A stretch of 64,000 bases of DNA from Lingula anatina (taxonomy: Eukaryota; Brachiopoda; Lingulata; Lingulida; Lingulidae), in the NCBI RefSeq assembly GCF_001039355.2, contig NW_019775383.1, positions 71,798-135,797 on the forward strand. Reading direction: 5' to 3'. Under the pieces are notes generated by a model that did not search any database, was not told the DNA's origin, and saw nothing but the letters and a program-made list of their open reading frames with translations. Shown piece by piece: positions 1 through 12,400 of this stretch (its first letter is position 1; the number at the start of each line of letters is the position of its first letter). The translations under genes and the position numbers were made by a program.

Positions 1-343
1 ACTTTTATCAGCCGTCAAATGGTTGGGGTTTTTAGATCATATTCTGTTGGTAATTAATACCAAGTTTTGCTCAAATACGTTTTACCTCTCCTATAACTTT
101 GTCACATTTACTAGGTGTCATAGTGAAACGTGGCAACAAACATATTATTTGATCAAAAGCAGTAAAGCTAGTTACATTAATAAAGTTCTTTTAATGATAC
201 AACCGCATCTTTTGCCAATCCTACACGAAATTATTTATACTTGTTTAAAATGGTGTTTACCAATTACTTGTGTACTAGAAGTTTTCAAAATCCGTGTGTC
301 TTCAACGACGTTATATTAATTGGCATATACAACTTATTCCATA

Positions 344-404
344 AGTTCATTACATTTAAAGTATGCATTCTGCGGATCGGAGAATAAGAGGTTTTGGAGG
401 AAAG
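344..404 (-). repeat. Inverted fragment of sulfotransferase exon 2
   Basis: The reverse complement of 344-404 matches 1344-1404 of the same pseudogene almost base for base, and on the - strand reads FLQNLLFSDPQNAYFK against FLQNLLFCDPQNTCLK. It abuts the surviving part of exon 1 at about 402, where homology to copy 2 exon 1 resumes. A local inversion-duplication has therefore replaced the 5' end of exon 1. Confidence 0.85.
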
Positions 405-1621
405 ATTTTACCTTATTATTGAGGTGCTTTAGTGAAGACAAAGCTTTAACTTCAGCAGGGAGACAGGTGATTGAAAGACGCTTAGTTGATGTCCTGAAGA
501 ATAGAATAACGATATCTAGACGACTGCCTTCAGTTGACTTTAGCAAGGTTAGTATTAGTACATGTACGTACATGTATTTAGATCTGAAGGGTTGTGCTGA
601 TTTGTTGACATTTGTGGTATAAACTGTCTTGTATTATTTATATATGAAAGTTCGTCAGCGCATGACACGTTTTAGATACCCAGTAAACATAACCTCGTGG
701 CTCAGCTAGTTTTAACCGCAATACAAAACTGTAGGCCGGATACCTGCCAGTTTTTCGGCTACACATATGGTCCTGATATTGCTGTTTTTTTTTCTGTGTA
801 TCTTTTTTTTAAAAGAAAGTCTATTTTACCCCGCATCTCTAATCCATTCATATATTAACTTACATGATGTATAAGGGGTCATTCGGTCGTAATGTGATAG
901 CAATAACAAAGTGCTTGGTAACTTAGTGGCCTAGTTTATAGGCACCTAGACCACCTACGTACGGTAATGGCTCGACCATTTCAACCAGGAGTCAACTTTT
1001 CAGATATGTAATTTTGGAATCATTTTATTGTATATATCGAAAATTATAAAACTAAAAGGTAGACTATTTTCTATTGTTTTGCTCCCAATCAGCATTGAAT
1101 GTTCTAATTTTAAGAATTTAAAATTTAGAATGGCCTCTCAGTGACATACAATGACATTCATTGCGAGACCATTAAAGGAATACGCGGTTTTCCTTTCATG
1201 TAGGTCCGCCATATTTAGGTCTCGGCCTTGCTAGACCTCGGCTTATCTCGATGTGAATGCTCTCATATATGTAATAAACATTTTTTTTCAGATCCCAATT
1301 AAACGGCCGGTTTTCATTATTGGCCCCTGTCGTACTGGAACTACTTTCCTCCAAAACCTCTTATTCTGCGATCCGCAGAATACATGCCTCAAGTTTTATG
1401 AACTTTTGCAACCAGTTGCAGATGTTGCTACCGTCACCGAAGACCCACGAATTTTGAAAACTACACAAAGATTAGGTATGTATTATTGTAGTGACTTACA
1501 ATGAGTCTAAGTAATTGTAACATATTGGATGATTGTCATTCTGTACGACTGAGCTATAAAACAGCTCTCTATAGCTTATGTGTACACATGTAACAGATAT
1601 TTGAGTTTGCATTTAATACGA

Positions 1622-1990
1622 AGGATATTTTGATGGCATTAAAACCACAAGACATTTTGCCTCAGTATCTTAGCTGTTAACCTTTTTTTTAAATGTTAGT
1701 CACAAGTGATATTTGTAGGATATTTTGATTGCATTAAAACCACAAGACATTTTGCATCAGTGTCTTAGCTTTAAACCTCTCTCATATGTTAGTCACAAGT
1801 GAAATTTGTAGGATATTGTGATGGCATTAAAACCACAAGACATTTTGCATCAGTGTCTTAGCTTTTAGCCTCTCTCATATGTTAGTCACAAGTGAAATTT
1901 GTAGGATATTTCGATGGTATTAAAACCACAAGACATTTTGCATCAGTGTTTTAGCTTTTAACCTCTTTTATGTGTTAGTCACAATTGGAT
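1622..1990. repeat. Tandem repeat, about 93-95 bp x 4
   Basis: Four head-to-tail units start near 1622, 1717, 1810 and 1903. Each opens with GGATATTTTGATGGCATT-like sequence followed by ACCACAAGACATTTTGC and ends with a TTAGTCACAAGTG stretch. They lie in intron 2 of the pseudogene. Confidence 0.9.
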
Positions 1991-4067
1991 TCAGGTGTTG
2001 AAAACAAGGCAGCAATGCTTTCAATACTACAGACAAAGAGCAGAAAATGAGGATGCTAATGACAAAGTTTTTGTCGATTCTGGTGCAATACTGCAAAAAG
2101 AGGCGTAATCGATCATTTATGTGCTACAGGTAACAAGGACATTTTGAAAACGTTAATACCATCGGGCTTAGTGTCACACATTGAAAATTCCAATATGTGA
2201 AAAATGACGAGAACATAAAAACATAAGTTACATGATGGTTTACCGTGCCTCTGTAAAATTGCCTCCAATTTTCAATAATGAACTAAATGCAACGCGAACA
2301 TGTCCTAACATGTCCTATAACAGATACATGGCGATGACAGACACACGTGGTGGCTACAGAAATCCTGTGACCAGCTTTTAAATATGCATTCATTACAATG
2401 ACATAACTATTCATTATTTAGACACGATGTACGCCTCCAGACCGGATTTGGAAACCATCCACCCCCAGAAGGGTTTAGCTCCGGAAGAAGATTTATTTCT
2501 ATTCCATAACGTTGGTGTGTACAAGAATTTTGTTTTTAAAAGCGGAAACTGTGAGACGTAGGCCTATATAAAATAGATGGAGACCCGGGCCAACGATGAA
2601 ATGGTTGAAGCTTATCGTTTCCACAAACTGCAGACTCGATCAGCTCATACTTCATAGCAGAGGTGGGCCTTTCAACTGGTTTAAAGTTGCAAATAATTGC
2701 TTCGCTATATTCTGATGTATTAAAATTCATTAAAATGAATAGGATATGCAAAGTTGTTTTTCCACATTTATAATCTATTGATTCGTTTTTAGTTTTGCGC
2801 CAAATCGAATTTTCGTCTTAAAAAGAGCAGTTATCACCTTTTCATTAGTTATAATCAACCGGGCCCTTAATTTTTAAACAAATAACTTCTTGATTCATAT
2901 AGACAGCTACAGGCATTTTAATTTTCGAGAAAAAGTTATCGATATCGGTTTTTTTTTTAATGCTGTTACTGCAAAACAAACGCTGTTTTGTAGATATGAT
3001 GATCAAAGTTTATTATAGTGAATGTGGAGCGCTTTGGTTACTCGTCCATGAACGGTGTAGCTTAAGCATACGGTCCAAAACTACAAAAAAATATATAAAA
3101 ATAAACAATATTAAATAAATGAATTGTTAATATAGTATATCATTAAGTAGAATGTAACAAATATGTGATGCTTACTTTTTACGCCCCTTCTTATATACAT
3201 GTAGTTCATAACGTGTCCACCTGTGCCGTTCAATCGTTCATAGCATTGTTCATATATTAAGTGCGCATTACCATTCTGCGCACATCCGGTGCATTTACAA
3301 ATGCTAATATATCTATTTGTATTGTTTGACTTGGAAATATTACTGATTTGCAGGATATTTGGAGATAAAACTGACACCTTGGAACATTTTTCACACTTGT
3401 ATAGTATGCATTTACATAACGAAAATATAACTTAATTCTGGACGAATTTATATCAATTAACAAGCAAATGATTGTTTCGGTTTCAGAATCTGATGATACT
3501 AACATGCGAATGGTATTTAAGGATAATTTCCACAATCTGTATTTGGATTCCCTACTCAAGGTGTATCCTGAAGCAATCTTCGTTCACACCTCCCACAATC
3601 CATGCTCCACCGTGGCTTCCTTTAGTTCTTTTCACGAAACCCAAAAGCGTTTGTTCTATGAGAAACACGACATTGACGTAAAGCAAATTGGCAGGGAGGT
3701 TTTAAATTGGTCACTCTTCCACGGTGGAATAGAGATGATGAAGTTTAGGAAGAACCACCCAGAACTGGAGCACAGATTCATCGATGTTGCGTAGGCGAAG
3801 ACCTCGTTACATCACCTATGGATGTTGTGAAGAAAATATACGATCATTTTGGCCTGGAACTGACCGACCCGAGAGAAACGTCAAATGGAGGCTTATGTAA
3901 AAGAAAATCAACAAAACAAATATGGCCGTCATGAGTATGACTTAAAGCGTTATCACTTGACAAAAGAGGAAGTTTTGAAGCACTTTAAAGAATATGTGGA
4001 GGAGTACAAAATACCATGTTCATAATCAGTGTTAAATTTCATCGGCTTTCATATAGTTGAGATTTTT

Positions 4068-4165
4068 TTGGATATTTTGATGGCATTAAAACCACAAGAC
4101 ATTTTGCTTCAGTATCTTTGCTTTTAACCTCTTTTATATGTTAGTCACAAGTTGATTTAGGTGTC
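4068..4165. repeat. Isolated fifth copy of the 93-bp repeat
   Basis: It has the same opening, ACCACAAGACATTTTGC core and TTAGTCACAAGT end as the array at 1622-1990. It sits just after the pseudogene stop codon. Confidence 0.85.
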
Positions 4166-5580
4166 ATCGGAATTGGCTCCAAACATTCAATTGTACTCAG
4201 AAGAATTTATATTGGATAATTTATTTTAATATTTATATCTTTAAAAATAAAACCTTCGAAATAACAGGGCGTTCATAATTGAATTTGCGCTTGTGGTGAA
4301 GAAAAGAAACTCAATAACTTTAAAAAATACTAGTTAATGTACCTTTTTTCTGAACATTATCAGAGGGACGTAACTCTAACAGGAGGAAGATGTACAACAA
4401 TACCTATACTTTCCTTGTGCCCTGTGAAGGTTTTGTCAAAATTCCCTTCACTCTAAATAAACTCTAATTTTCAAAAATAAAGCCACTTAATGAAGATGTC
4501 TCAAGTTTCAAAAATTATTTTCAGCTGATCAGTACAACGTGTATGTGGCTAGTTAAGAAATCAAATAATTTATAAAAGTTCGCCACTAGCACCTAGAGTT
4601 TCAGACGTGGAAAAACGCCTGCAATAAATAAAAACTAAATCCAAAGAAATATGAAAAGATCATGCTCAGATAGCCTACTGCCAGGACCAAAAAAAAAAAT
4701 TGTAGATTTACATCACTTTGTTCACTCGCTCTCGGTAATTATCACACATCCCGTACCTAGCCGATTCCATTTACTGCTTTCTGTGACAGGTAAACACGAC
4801 ATGAAGGACTATTTCCCACCACATTGTTATATCTTTGTGCTGGTCATGACGTTGCATCATCAAACTTCCCAATATTAGGGTTACACTGAAAGTGGGTAAA
4901 ACGCGTCAGGCAGTTCTAGGGAGCAAGGGTATGGGTTTTATTGACTTAAAGTCCCCACAAATTTTTCTTCCCCTTAACTTTACTTTAAGAGGTGGGATTG
5001 CCTCTATTCCAAAGCCCCGTTTACCTTTTCTACGATCAATGGTCGCCAAAGCGATTTTAATTTAAAAATTGTTTTTCAGTGTAAATGCTTCTGCGTCTCT
5101 TGTGCGTCCTTTGTTCAACATGTTCAACTCTTTAGGGGCGACCAAGGCGTCCTCGGCGCAGCTTGAACGACCTTTGTGTGATCACCGTGCGTCCTTTGTG
5201 CGTCCGACGGCGACCAGCTGATCAGTTTCGTGATGGTACATAAGCCTCAGAAAGGACGCCGCCCAGTGAAAAGGGGGTTTAAAATGTGTAACCTTGAGAA
5301 AAGATTAATCATTCTTTAATAATTAATCAAATTGGGTCAAGTGTGAGTGCTCAGCTGGTGCACACATGATACTCAGTCTTGTTAGCCTCTCTGCGTTGCT
5401 GGGGTGGACAGACTAGATTAAACTAAACAAACATTGATAAATCTACATAAACGACTGGCTTTCAGACTATTTGATACAGATATCTCCCTGGCGTTATCGT
5501 AGTATAGAAGCTCCTTGGGATATATATACGTATCCAGTACATGTTTTGCATTTTGTGGTGCCATATCCCTATATCGCATA
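4166..5580. other. Intergenic between pseudogene and sulfotransferase
   Basis: No convincing exon, RNA gene or element was seen. The short open frame at 4651-4878 has no family resemblance and no splice context. The promoter of the intact gene should lie at the right end, but no clear TATA box was identified. Confidence 0.5.
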
Positions 5581-8325
5581 ATGTCTCAAGGACAGCCTTT
5601 TCCTCTAACAGAGGAAAGTATTTTTGCACATTTCTCCCAAGAAGACCGCGAGTTGCTGTTGTCGGATACCCTCACCGGCCGCTGGTGGTATGAAGGATTT
5701 ACCTTATTATTGAGGTGCTTTCGTGAAGACAAAAATTTAACTTCGGCAGGGAGACAGCGGGTTGAAGCTCGCTTGGTTGATGTCCTTAAAAACCGACTAG
5801 CGATTTCAAGACGACTGCGGTCAGTTGACTTAAGTAAGGTTAGTATGTGTCGGCTAAAGGGTGAGCCTCGATCTCGTTTCAAACCATTTCCATAATTAAC
5901 AGTATATATACTTATTAAATGTACGTAAATATAGAAGACCGTTAATCACACTTAATGTGCTAATTTTTCTTAAGTCGTCAGTAAAAAGCATAAGTTTGTG
6001 TCCACGTGAAACAATTGATAGGCCTACATTCTAAACAATAGGAAAACCAGTATTGCCGGTAATAAGGCTACTTTGACCTTGATCTTTTGCAATAGTTTAC
6101 GATAGTTCAAGGTCACAAGAGAGGATGCAGATGCGTCCATTTGACTGCTCCATTTCTCTGCCTTAAAACTCACTTTTTCTTTTAATTTGAATATTTGGGA
6201 CTTATATAGAGCCGTGCACCGTTAGAGCGTGACATGCCAAATGATAGAAAACGGTACAGGCAATCCTAAAATCGTGCATGTATATGGTTACTAGTTACTA
6301 GTAAAACTGCAGAGGTCTGTGTTGTCATTATATGACAAAATACCAATTTCGTCACAATCTTTGCTGTGAATGGATACTGTTTTTGCCCACTAGGTTTTAC
6401 TTATGTCTCAATTTAATTGCTTGCCAAAGAGTTAATATTTTGATTGATCTTTTAAATCATATAGTTCGGAAGATGCCCTGTGACCAATTTTATTCATTTA
6501 TTGATACCAGAGATAATGTAAACTTTTTGCAGTTTTCAATCAAGAGGCCAATTTTCATCATTGGACCTTGTCGAACTGGGACATCTTTCCTTCAAGAACT
6601 GCTATTTCAAGATCCCCAGAATACGTCCCTAATGTATTATGAAGTTCTTCATCCAGTTGTAGATGTCGCCACTGTCGGCACGGATCCGCGTATTTTGGAA
6701 GAAGAGCAAGCACAAGGTCAGTGGCAGATGACAACTTAAGCGGTAGACCTTTAAATACTAGTAATATAACAATACTTTTACTGATGATTTTAGTGACAGT
6801 AGTCACTTACTTTGGACCAAAATATTAGTGAAACAGCTACATTTCGTTCCTGAGTGAGGTTCCCTTGCTGATAAAGGAAAGGCTACCGAAAATAGTCGGA
6901 AACTTTTCTTCCTAAGTTCTTACAAACATTTTAAACAGTAAAGTTATGGCATTATCTTTCTATTCATACCCGGAATATCCTGTAGAATGTCAATAAATTG
7001 AGAAAATCTCCACTTTCATCAAAAAGTGACGTAATCTGTGCTTGCATAGTCTTTTTGTTTTTCACTGAAAAATAAGACCTCCCTCTTTCAGCCTCGATGT
7101 AAATTAAAAAACCTCCCTATTTCAGCCTCGATGAACGAGACCGTGCCACAGATGAAAAGCATTCACAAGATGGAAGCTGGAAGTCCATACGAGGGACATC
7201 ACCTCTTTGAAAACATCGGCGTGTTCAAGGCACCTGCTTTCCAAGGCGGCAACAGTGGAGAGTATGTCACGTGGTATGAGGCAAGAACCAATGAGGAAAT
7301 GGCTGAGGCATACCGTTTCCATAAACTGCAAACACAGCTTATACTCAATGGTAGAGGTGAGATTTTACTCAACGCCTGAGGCGAGGGGGAGCAATGGGTT
7401 CGAAACCAATTAAATACCCTTTTGTCTAAAAAGTTCTACTCTGAAACAAACATTGATCTAAACACTGTCATGCCTTAAGTAAGGTCAACTAAGGAGGTAA
7501 AAAGGTCCGCAATTGTTTAAAAAGACCCCCTTTTGAAATTGTTGGTAACTGATCAGTTATTAACTTTAATTTGGATATACGTTTGCATCTAAAGTTACAT
7601 GTACGTGGTATACAAACATCTGCCTCAAATTTGTGGAAACGTTTTTGTTAATATCTCGCATATCGCACTTGCATTTTCCAACTCAACTCTGTTTCAAAGG
7701 TTGATCAAAAAATTAAGTTTAGCTGATACCCCCCCCCCTCCCCCCGAAACATTACGGTGCTGGATTTAAATTGGTGCTCGCTTTGGTTTCAGCAGCTGCT
7801 TCCAGTTCCCGTCGAATGGTCTTTAAGGAGAATTACCACAGTCTTTACCTGGATGCCATACTCAAGGTGTATCCAGACGCAATCTTCGTTCACACCTACC
7901 GCAATCCGTGTACATCCCTTGCTTCACTGTGTTCTCTCCGTGAAACTTACAAACTTCTAGCATATGAACAGTGTGATATAGATTTAGAGCAACTTGGAAG
8001 GGAAGTGTTGAATTGGGCATTTCTCCACGGTGGAACAGAGATGATGAAGTTCAGGAAGAACCACCCAGATTTGGAGCACAGATTCGTCGATATTGCGTTT
8101 GACGACCTCGTTACATCACCCCTGAATGCTGTGAAGAAAATATACGATCACTTTGGCCTGGAGCTGACTGACCAAGGGAAAGACAACATGGAGGCGTATG
8201 TGAAGGAAAACCCACAAAACAAACACGGCCGCCACAAGTATGACCTGAAGCGTTATCACCTGACGGAAGAGGAAGTTTTGGGGCATTTTAAAGAATATGT
8301 GGAGGAGTACAAAATCCCTTGCTGA
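5581..8325 (+). CDS. Sulfotransferase family protein, 401 aa, 4 exons
   Basis: Exons are 5581-5838, 6533-6716, 7126-7356 and 7793-8325. Phases match (0, 1, 1) and the sum is 1206 bases, or 401 residues plus TGA. The start ATG begins MSQGQPFPL. Residues about 89-107 read IKRPIFIIGPCRTGTSFL, the 5'-phosphosulfate loop expected to hold the sulfate of PAPS. Exon 4 holds the YPDAIFVHTYRNP segment that matches the 3'-phosphate-binding region. Length and the FELL/DPRI-like spacing resemble the Sulfotransfer_3 type (PF13469), common in bacteria and also found in animals. Substrate cannot be told from sequence. No signal peptide or membrane segment is visible, so it is probably cytosolic. A decayed paralog lies just upstream in the same orientation, which indicates tandem duplication. 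A duplicated acceptor precedes exon 3 (AG at 7090-7091 and 7124-7125); only the second keeps the frame open. Confidence 0.9.
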
Positions 8326-8898
8326 TTTATAATCATTGTTTACACTAATTGCCAGAAACATATTTGGAATGGCTTAGATTCACCAACGACTGTAGCAATT
8401 TTGAAATAAGTACATGTGCTTCGACCACAAAATCGAGTGACTATTTAAATAACCTACAGTTAGTTACCAAAAATATCAGTTTTGGAATATTTTTACTAAT
8501 ATTATTATTAATTATTATTAGGTTCTCTGAAGTGGCACTTAGGGTCTTATTTGGAGATCGTTGGCTTAAAGAGACTTATGTTTTCGCTTTTAAATATGCT
8601 TGGCATCCGACGATCACCTGACCAAACCAAATACCGATTCATATATAGCCATGGTTAATCATACATCAATTTATCTTCATTATCTATTGCACAATTTGCC
8701 AATTGTAAAATAACAAGTTTCTGGAGTATCGCTTTTAAGATTAGAACCGTGAATTAGAACCGTTCCAGTTTTGGGGTCCGCTTGTGTGCTTTCCAGCGCG
8801 CGCGTGACGGCGCTTTTACGTCAATCCGAGAAAAATGTGCAGCTGCTGGGCAAACTTACTCTTTGTCCAGTTTTAGGCTACGGTAAAGCTAAATCAAG

Positions 8899-9400
8899 GG
8901 GGACGTGTCTGAGCATCTGAGCATGTAAATGATAAAAATTGATGACCCACTAACCAATTTACATACTCAGACACGCCCTATGGATTCATCTTTGTGGTTG
9001 TCATCAAGGTTTTTGCAATGTACAATGGAATTTTTCTTTTCAAAGATAAAAACGATATACAGTTGTTTTACTGGAATGGATAATATCCTTCAGCGAATTT
9101 GCACACTCAGACATGCTACCTGGATTCAACTATGTGGTAGTCATCAAGGTTTCTCAATGTAAACAGAGACTTCTACTAGTATATTCAAAGTGAATTATGA
9201 GATATTGTTTAATTGGAATTGATGGTATCCCTCAGCCAGTTTTCATACTCAGACACGCCCCCTATAGAGTTGATTAATTGGAATTGATGGTATCCCTCAG
9301 CTAATTTGCATACTCAGACACGCCCCCTATTGAATAGTTTAATTAGAATTGATGGTATCCCTGAGCCAATTTGCATACTCGGACACGCGTGTGTAGACAT
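8899..9400 (-). repeat. Array of duplicated protease C-terminal coding segments
   Basis: Read on the - strand, successive units repeat the last codons of the protease gene: [15 protein letters not shown]-stop at 9339-9390 (the true exon), VSEYAN[12 protein letters not shown] near 9275-9330, [15 protein letters not shown] near 9205-9262, then more decayed units near 9075-9120 and 8935-8985. The two nearest units have a period of about 65 bp and the two distant ones a period of about 140 bp. A further piece near 8899-8925 is in the opposite orientation and could fold back on the 8935-8985 unit. Confidence 0.85.
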
Positions 9401-12400
9401 TAGGGAACCCCAGTTCTCGGCAGCCACTGTACCCCCACGAGGTGACGCCGGCCAGGACCCAGACGCCGTGGACCTTACACACCAAGGGGCCGCCACTGTC
9501 TCCCTGGAATGTAAAAAAGTGTAATATATTTTTCGTAAGCGACCTCTTCATCTTTTTTTAAATACGATGTAAGCCACGTGAATCAGAGTACACGTTAATG
9601 TTACAAAGAGTAAGAGTAATGGATTGGTTTTAATATCCATTTAAAAAAGAGCGCTCTTTAAACAGCCATATGTTGAAAACCACGTGTCTCTACTCGCTCT
9701 GGTGACCTATTTATAGCGCGTTGAAGCTGTGCATTCTCGCCTATAAAAATGGCTCAAACAGCTGAAAGTAACAAATGGTCGAGATCGAGGCAAAAATCGA
9801 ACCATTGAGGAATATTTCATCTTTTTGGAACACTGATTTGCGGCACTCAAATTTGTGAGAGGTTAATTCTTTGCAAATTTGGCTCAGGAAATGTACAATA
9901 TGTAGCCGTTTTTCGCCATATATATATACACACACACTATAGACAATAGAAGTGTCACCCTCTGAATCAAAGTAAAAAGAGTAATCAAAGTTATAATGCC
10001 TGGTCTACTTATAATGTGACTAATGAGTATAAAACCGCTGTATAATGGAATTGTATTGTTGGTCTTTTTGTGAAAATGGATGTTTTAACATTAAAATAAA
10101 ATGATACCAGGAGCATATCATTCCACAGTCATTATTCTCCCCCAAAGTATTGGTTCAGATGGGGTGACACTTCTATTGTCCAGTGTGTGTATATTTATAA
10201 CTGATTCAGAATTTAAATTCGCTAAAACCCTTCCATTCAGCTTTTATGCAAAAAGAAAATAATAATAATAATAAATCGAACGTTCTGACTGATCTCAGCC
10301 TATACCTACCTGACAGGAACCTGCGGAACCATCTCCTATACAAATGTGTGTGTCCTCCAACACGTAGCTTCCCCAGCCTTCCTTGCACTCAGCGTACGTA
10401 CGAATTATGGTGTTGAACTCCCGGAGGACTTCGTTGCTGACATTGCCTGATGGGAACGCAAAGAAATGAGGAACCGTGTTATGATTTTCTTTATGACCGC
10501 ATTCACAACCAGTCAATTACCTCGTAATCCTCGCGGGGCATCTTTCAGTTTTGTGCGGCAAACTTTCAAGTGGGTCGGCCATATTTGATCCTCGGATCTC
10601 TTGAATTGAATTGAATGCGCCCTACGACGTAATGGGAAGCATGCGGTATCCATACAAATGCACTCTGAGTTTCGTGTAACTGTCGACGAGAGACACGCTG
10701 ACAATTTTGGTGTACTTCATACAACTCAGGGTGCTTTGAGGGAAGGAAGAACGGGTCCATGAATTGTTTCAATTGTCGGTGGAATTTCTAAATGCGTGGA
10801 ACCCCTTAAAGGCATAAGGTGTACAGAAATGGGTTTTATCTTGCGTGGGCTATATCATTGTGCGTTCTGCCCCAACTCTAATAATGAGGAAAGTAAATTT
10901 GCGTGGCATGCCTTTTCCTACTTTGAAATTTATCCCATCATTGTGGTGTTTTTGCTCATTGTAACACCGATTGGAAAGAAAAAATAATTAAATTGTTCGG
11001 GGAGCAAGTAACATGTTAAACCTAGTCGCATACTCTCGCTTGCCATGGTTGCATGCAAGATATGTATATTTATCTGAGATTTAAATCACGCCTCTTTTTC
11101 CGCCTTGGAACTGTCAAAACAAAACCTGCATTCACTCACTTACTCTTTGTATCTCCCCATCCAGTGATCCAACAGTCTCCGTTGCCTAGGAACACCTGTC
11201 CAGGGGTTGCCACGCATGCGGGCTGCATGGTGCGACTCACCTCGATAGGGGTCGCTAGTTTCATTAAAGCAATGTCATTGGCATAAGTGCCGTAGCTCTT
11301 GTAGTTGGGATGCTTTGGAGAAAGATAAATGTTTTTTATTTATTTATTTATTTATTTATTTATATGATATGGGAAGCGACGTCTGGCGTAAAATTCTGGA
11401 TAACAAACATATACCATAAACTCAAATAACTGATACTTCTTAATTGGAAGTGGCTTTATAGAGAAAAATACGAAACGTACTTCCACTGTCTTTGCCTTTC
11501 AATTAAAAGAGTTTTAATGCAGAGATATAAAATTACAGAAAGGGAAGAATCATATCCAATGAAGGTCTACTTACAGCTATTATTTTCCCCACACTGCGAC
11601 GTATTTCATTGTTGCTTTCCTCCGCCAGGTGGTGCTCACCCAGAACTAACGTCCAATCACCGGGGGCGTTCATTCCAGACCTGGAGATGAATACATGTTG
11701 AATGTTCTATGAAGTTATTATGCATACAAGATCTGGATCGAGATAGATGGAAAATTGTTATTTATAAATGTAGAATATTTAATAAAATTATTAATGAAAG
11801 TATCTCTCTCACTTTCTCTCTCTCTCTCTCTGATTACATATACGAGAAAGCGAATGAATCAAATTATGGTACAAGGGTGGACAGATAGAAGGACAGTTGG
11901 TTCATAGTAAGTACTAGACTTAGACCTACCCGTGGACGCAGTGTGCTGCTGTCACTACCCAATCCTCGTTGACCAGTATGCCACCACACACGTGCTGCCC
12001 CCTACTGTTAAGATGAAGTGAGACCTGCCAAGGCCATTCGTGCGCGTCAGCAGTGTCCCCTCCCACAATACGTGAGTTCCCCACCGTGCCGCAAGAGCCT
12101 TCGAGAAAATTGATTTTTATATGAATTTTTTCCTCACTAGATCATGAATGATTTAGTGCTCCGTGTGGATACTGCTATCAGGAAGATTCAATAATACGTG
12201 TGTTTTTGAAAAAAAAAGGCAAAAACATATAAAATTAAATACTAGTACAACGTAGTATGGCCGAAACCCTTTCACAATCATTAATTAATTAATTTATTGA
12301 GTTCTCCCACTTTATTTATGTCTGATTTCCCAAGTTATTTGAAAAAAAAAACAAAAAAAAAAAAAACTAGTTATAATTTTATCTTTACTAGGGCAGTATG

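Larger units (their letters stand above)
344..4025 (+). pseudogene. Sulfotransferase-like pseudogene (copy 1)
   Basis: This is a decayed paralog of the intact sulfotransferase at 5581-8325, with the same four-exon layout. Exon 1 is about 402-547, exon 2 is 1292-1475 (with the P-loop-like GPCRTGTTFL motif), exon 3 is 2422-2662 and exon 4 is 3487-4025. Splice sites and phases are mostly kept. The breaks are several. The start codon and first 40 or so codons of exon 1 are missing and replaced by an inverted piece of exon 2. Exon 3 has in-frame stops after SGNCET and a small insertion near its end. Exon 4 carries a +2 shift near 3793 and a +1 shift near 3875 that together restore the frame to the final TAA at 4023-4025. 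Protein identity to copy 2 in exon 4 remains high, so decay looks recent. A non-coding transcript is possible because splice signals survive. Confidence 0.88.

Noticed and set aside
4651-4878. 75-codon frame between the sulfotransferase copies
   Set aside because: No resemblance to any family and no flanking exon-like sequence.
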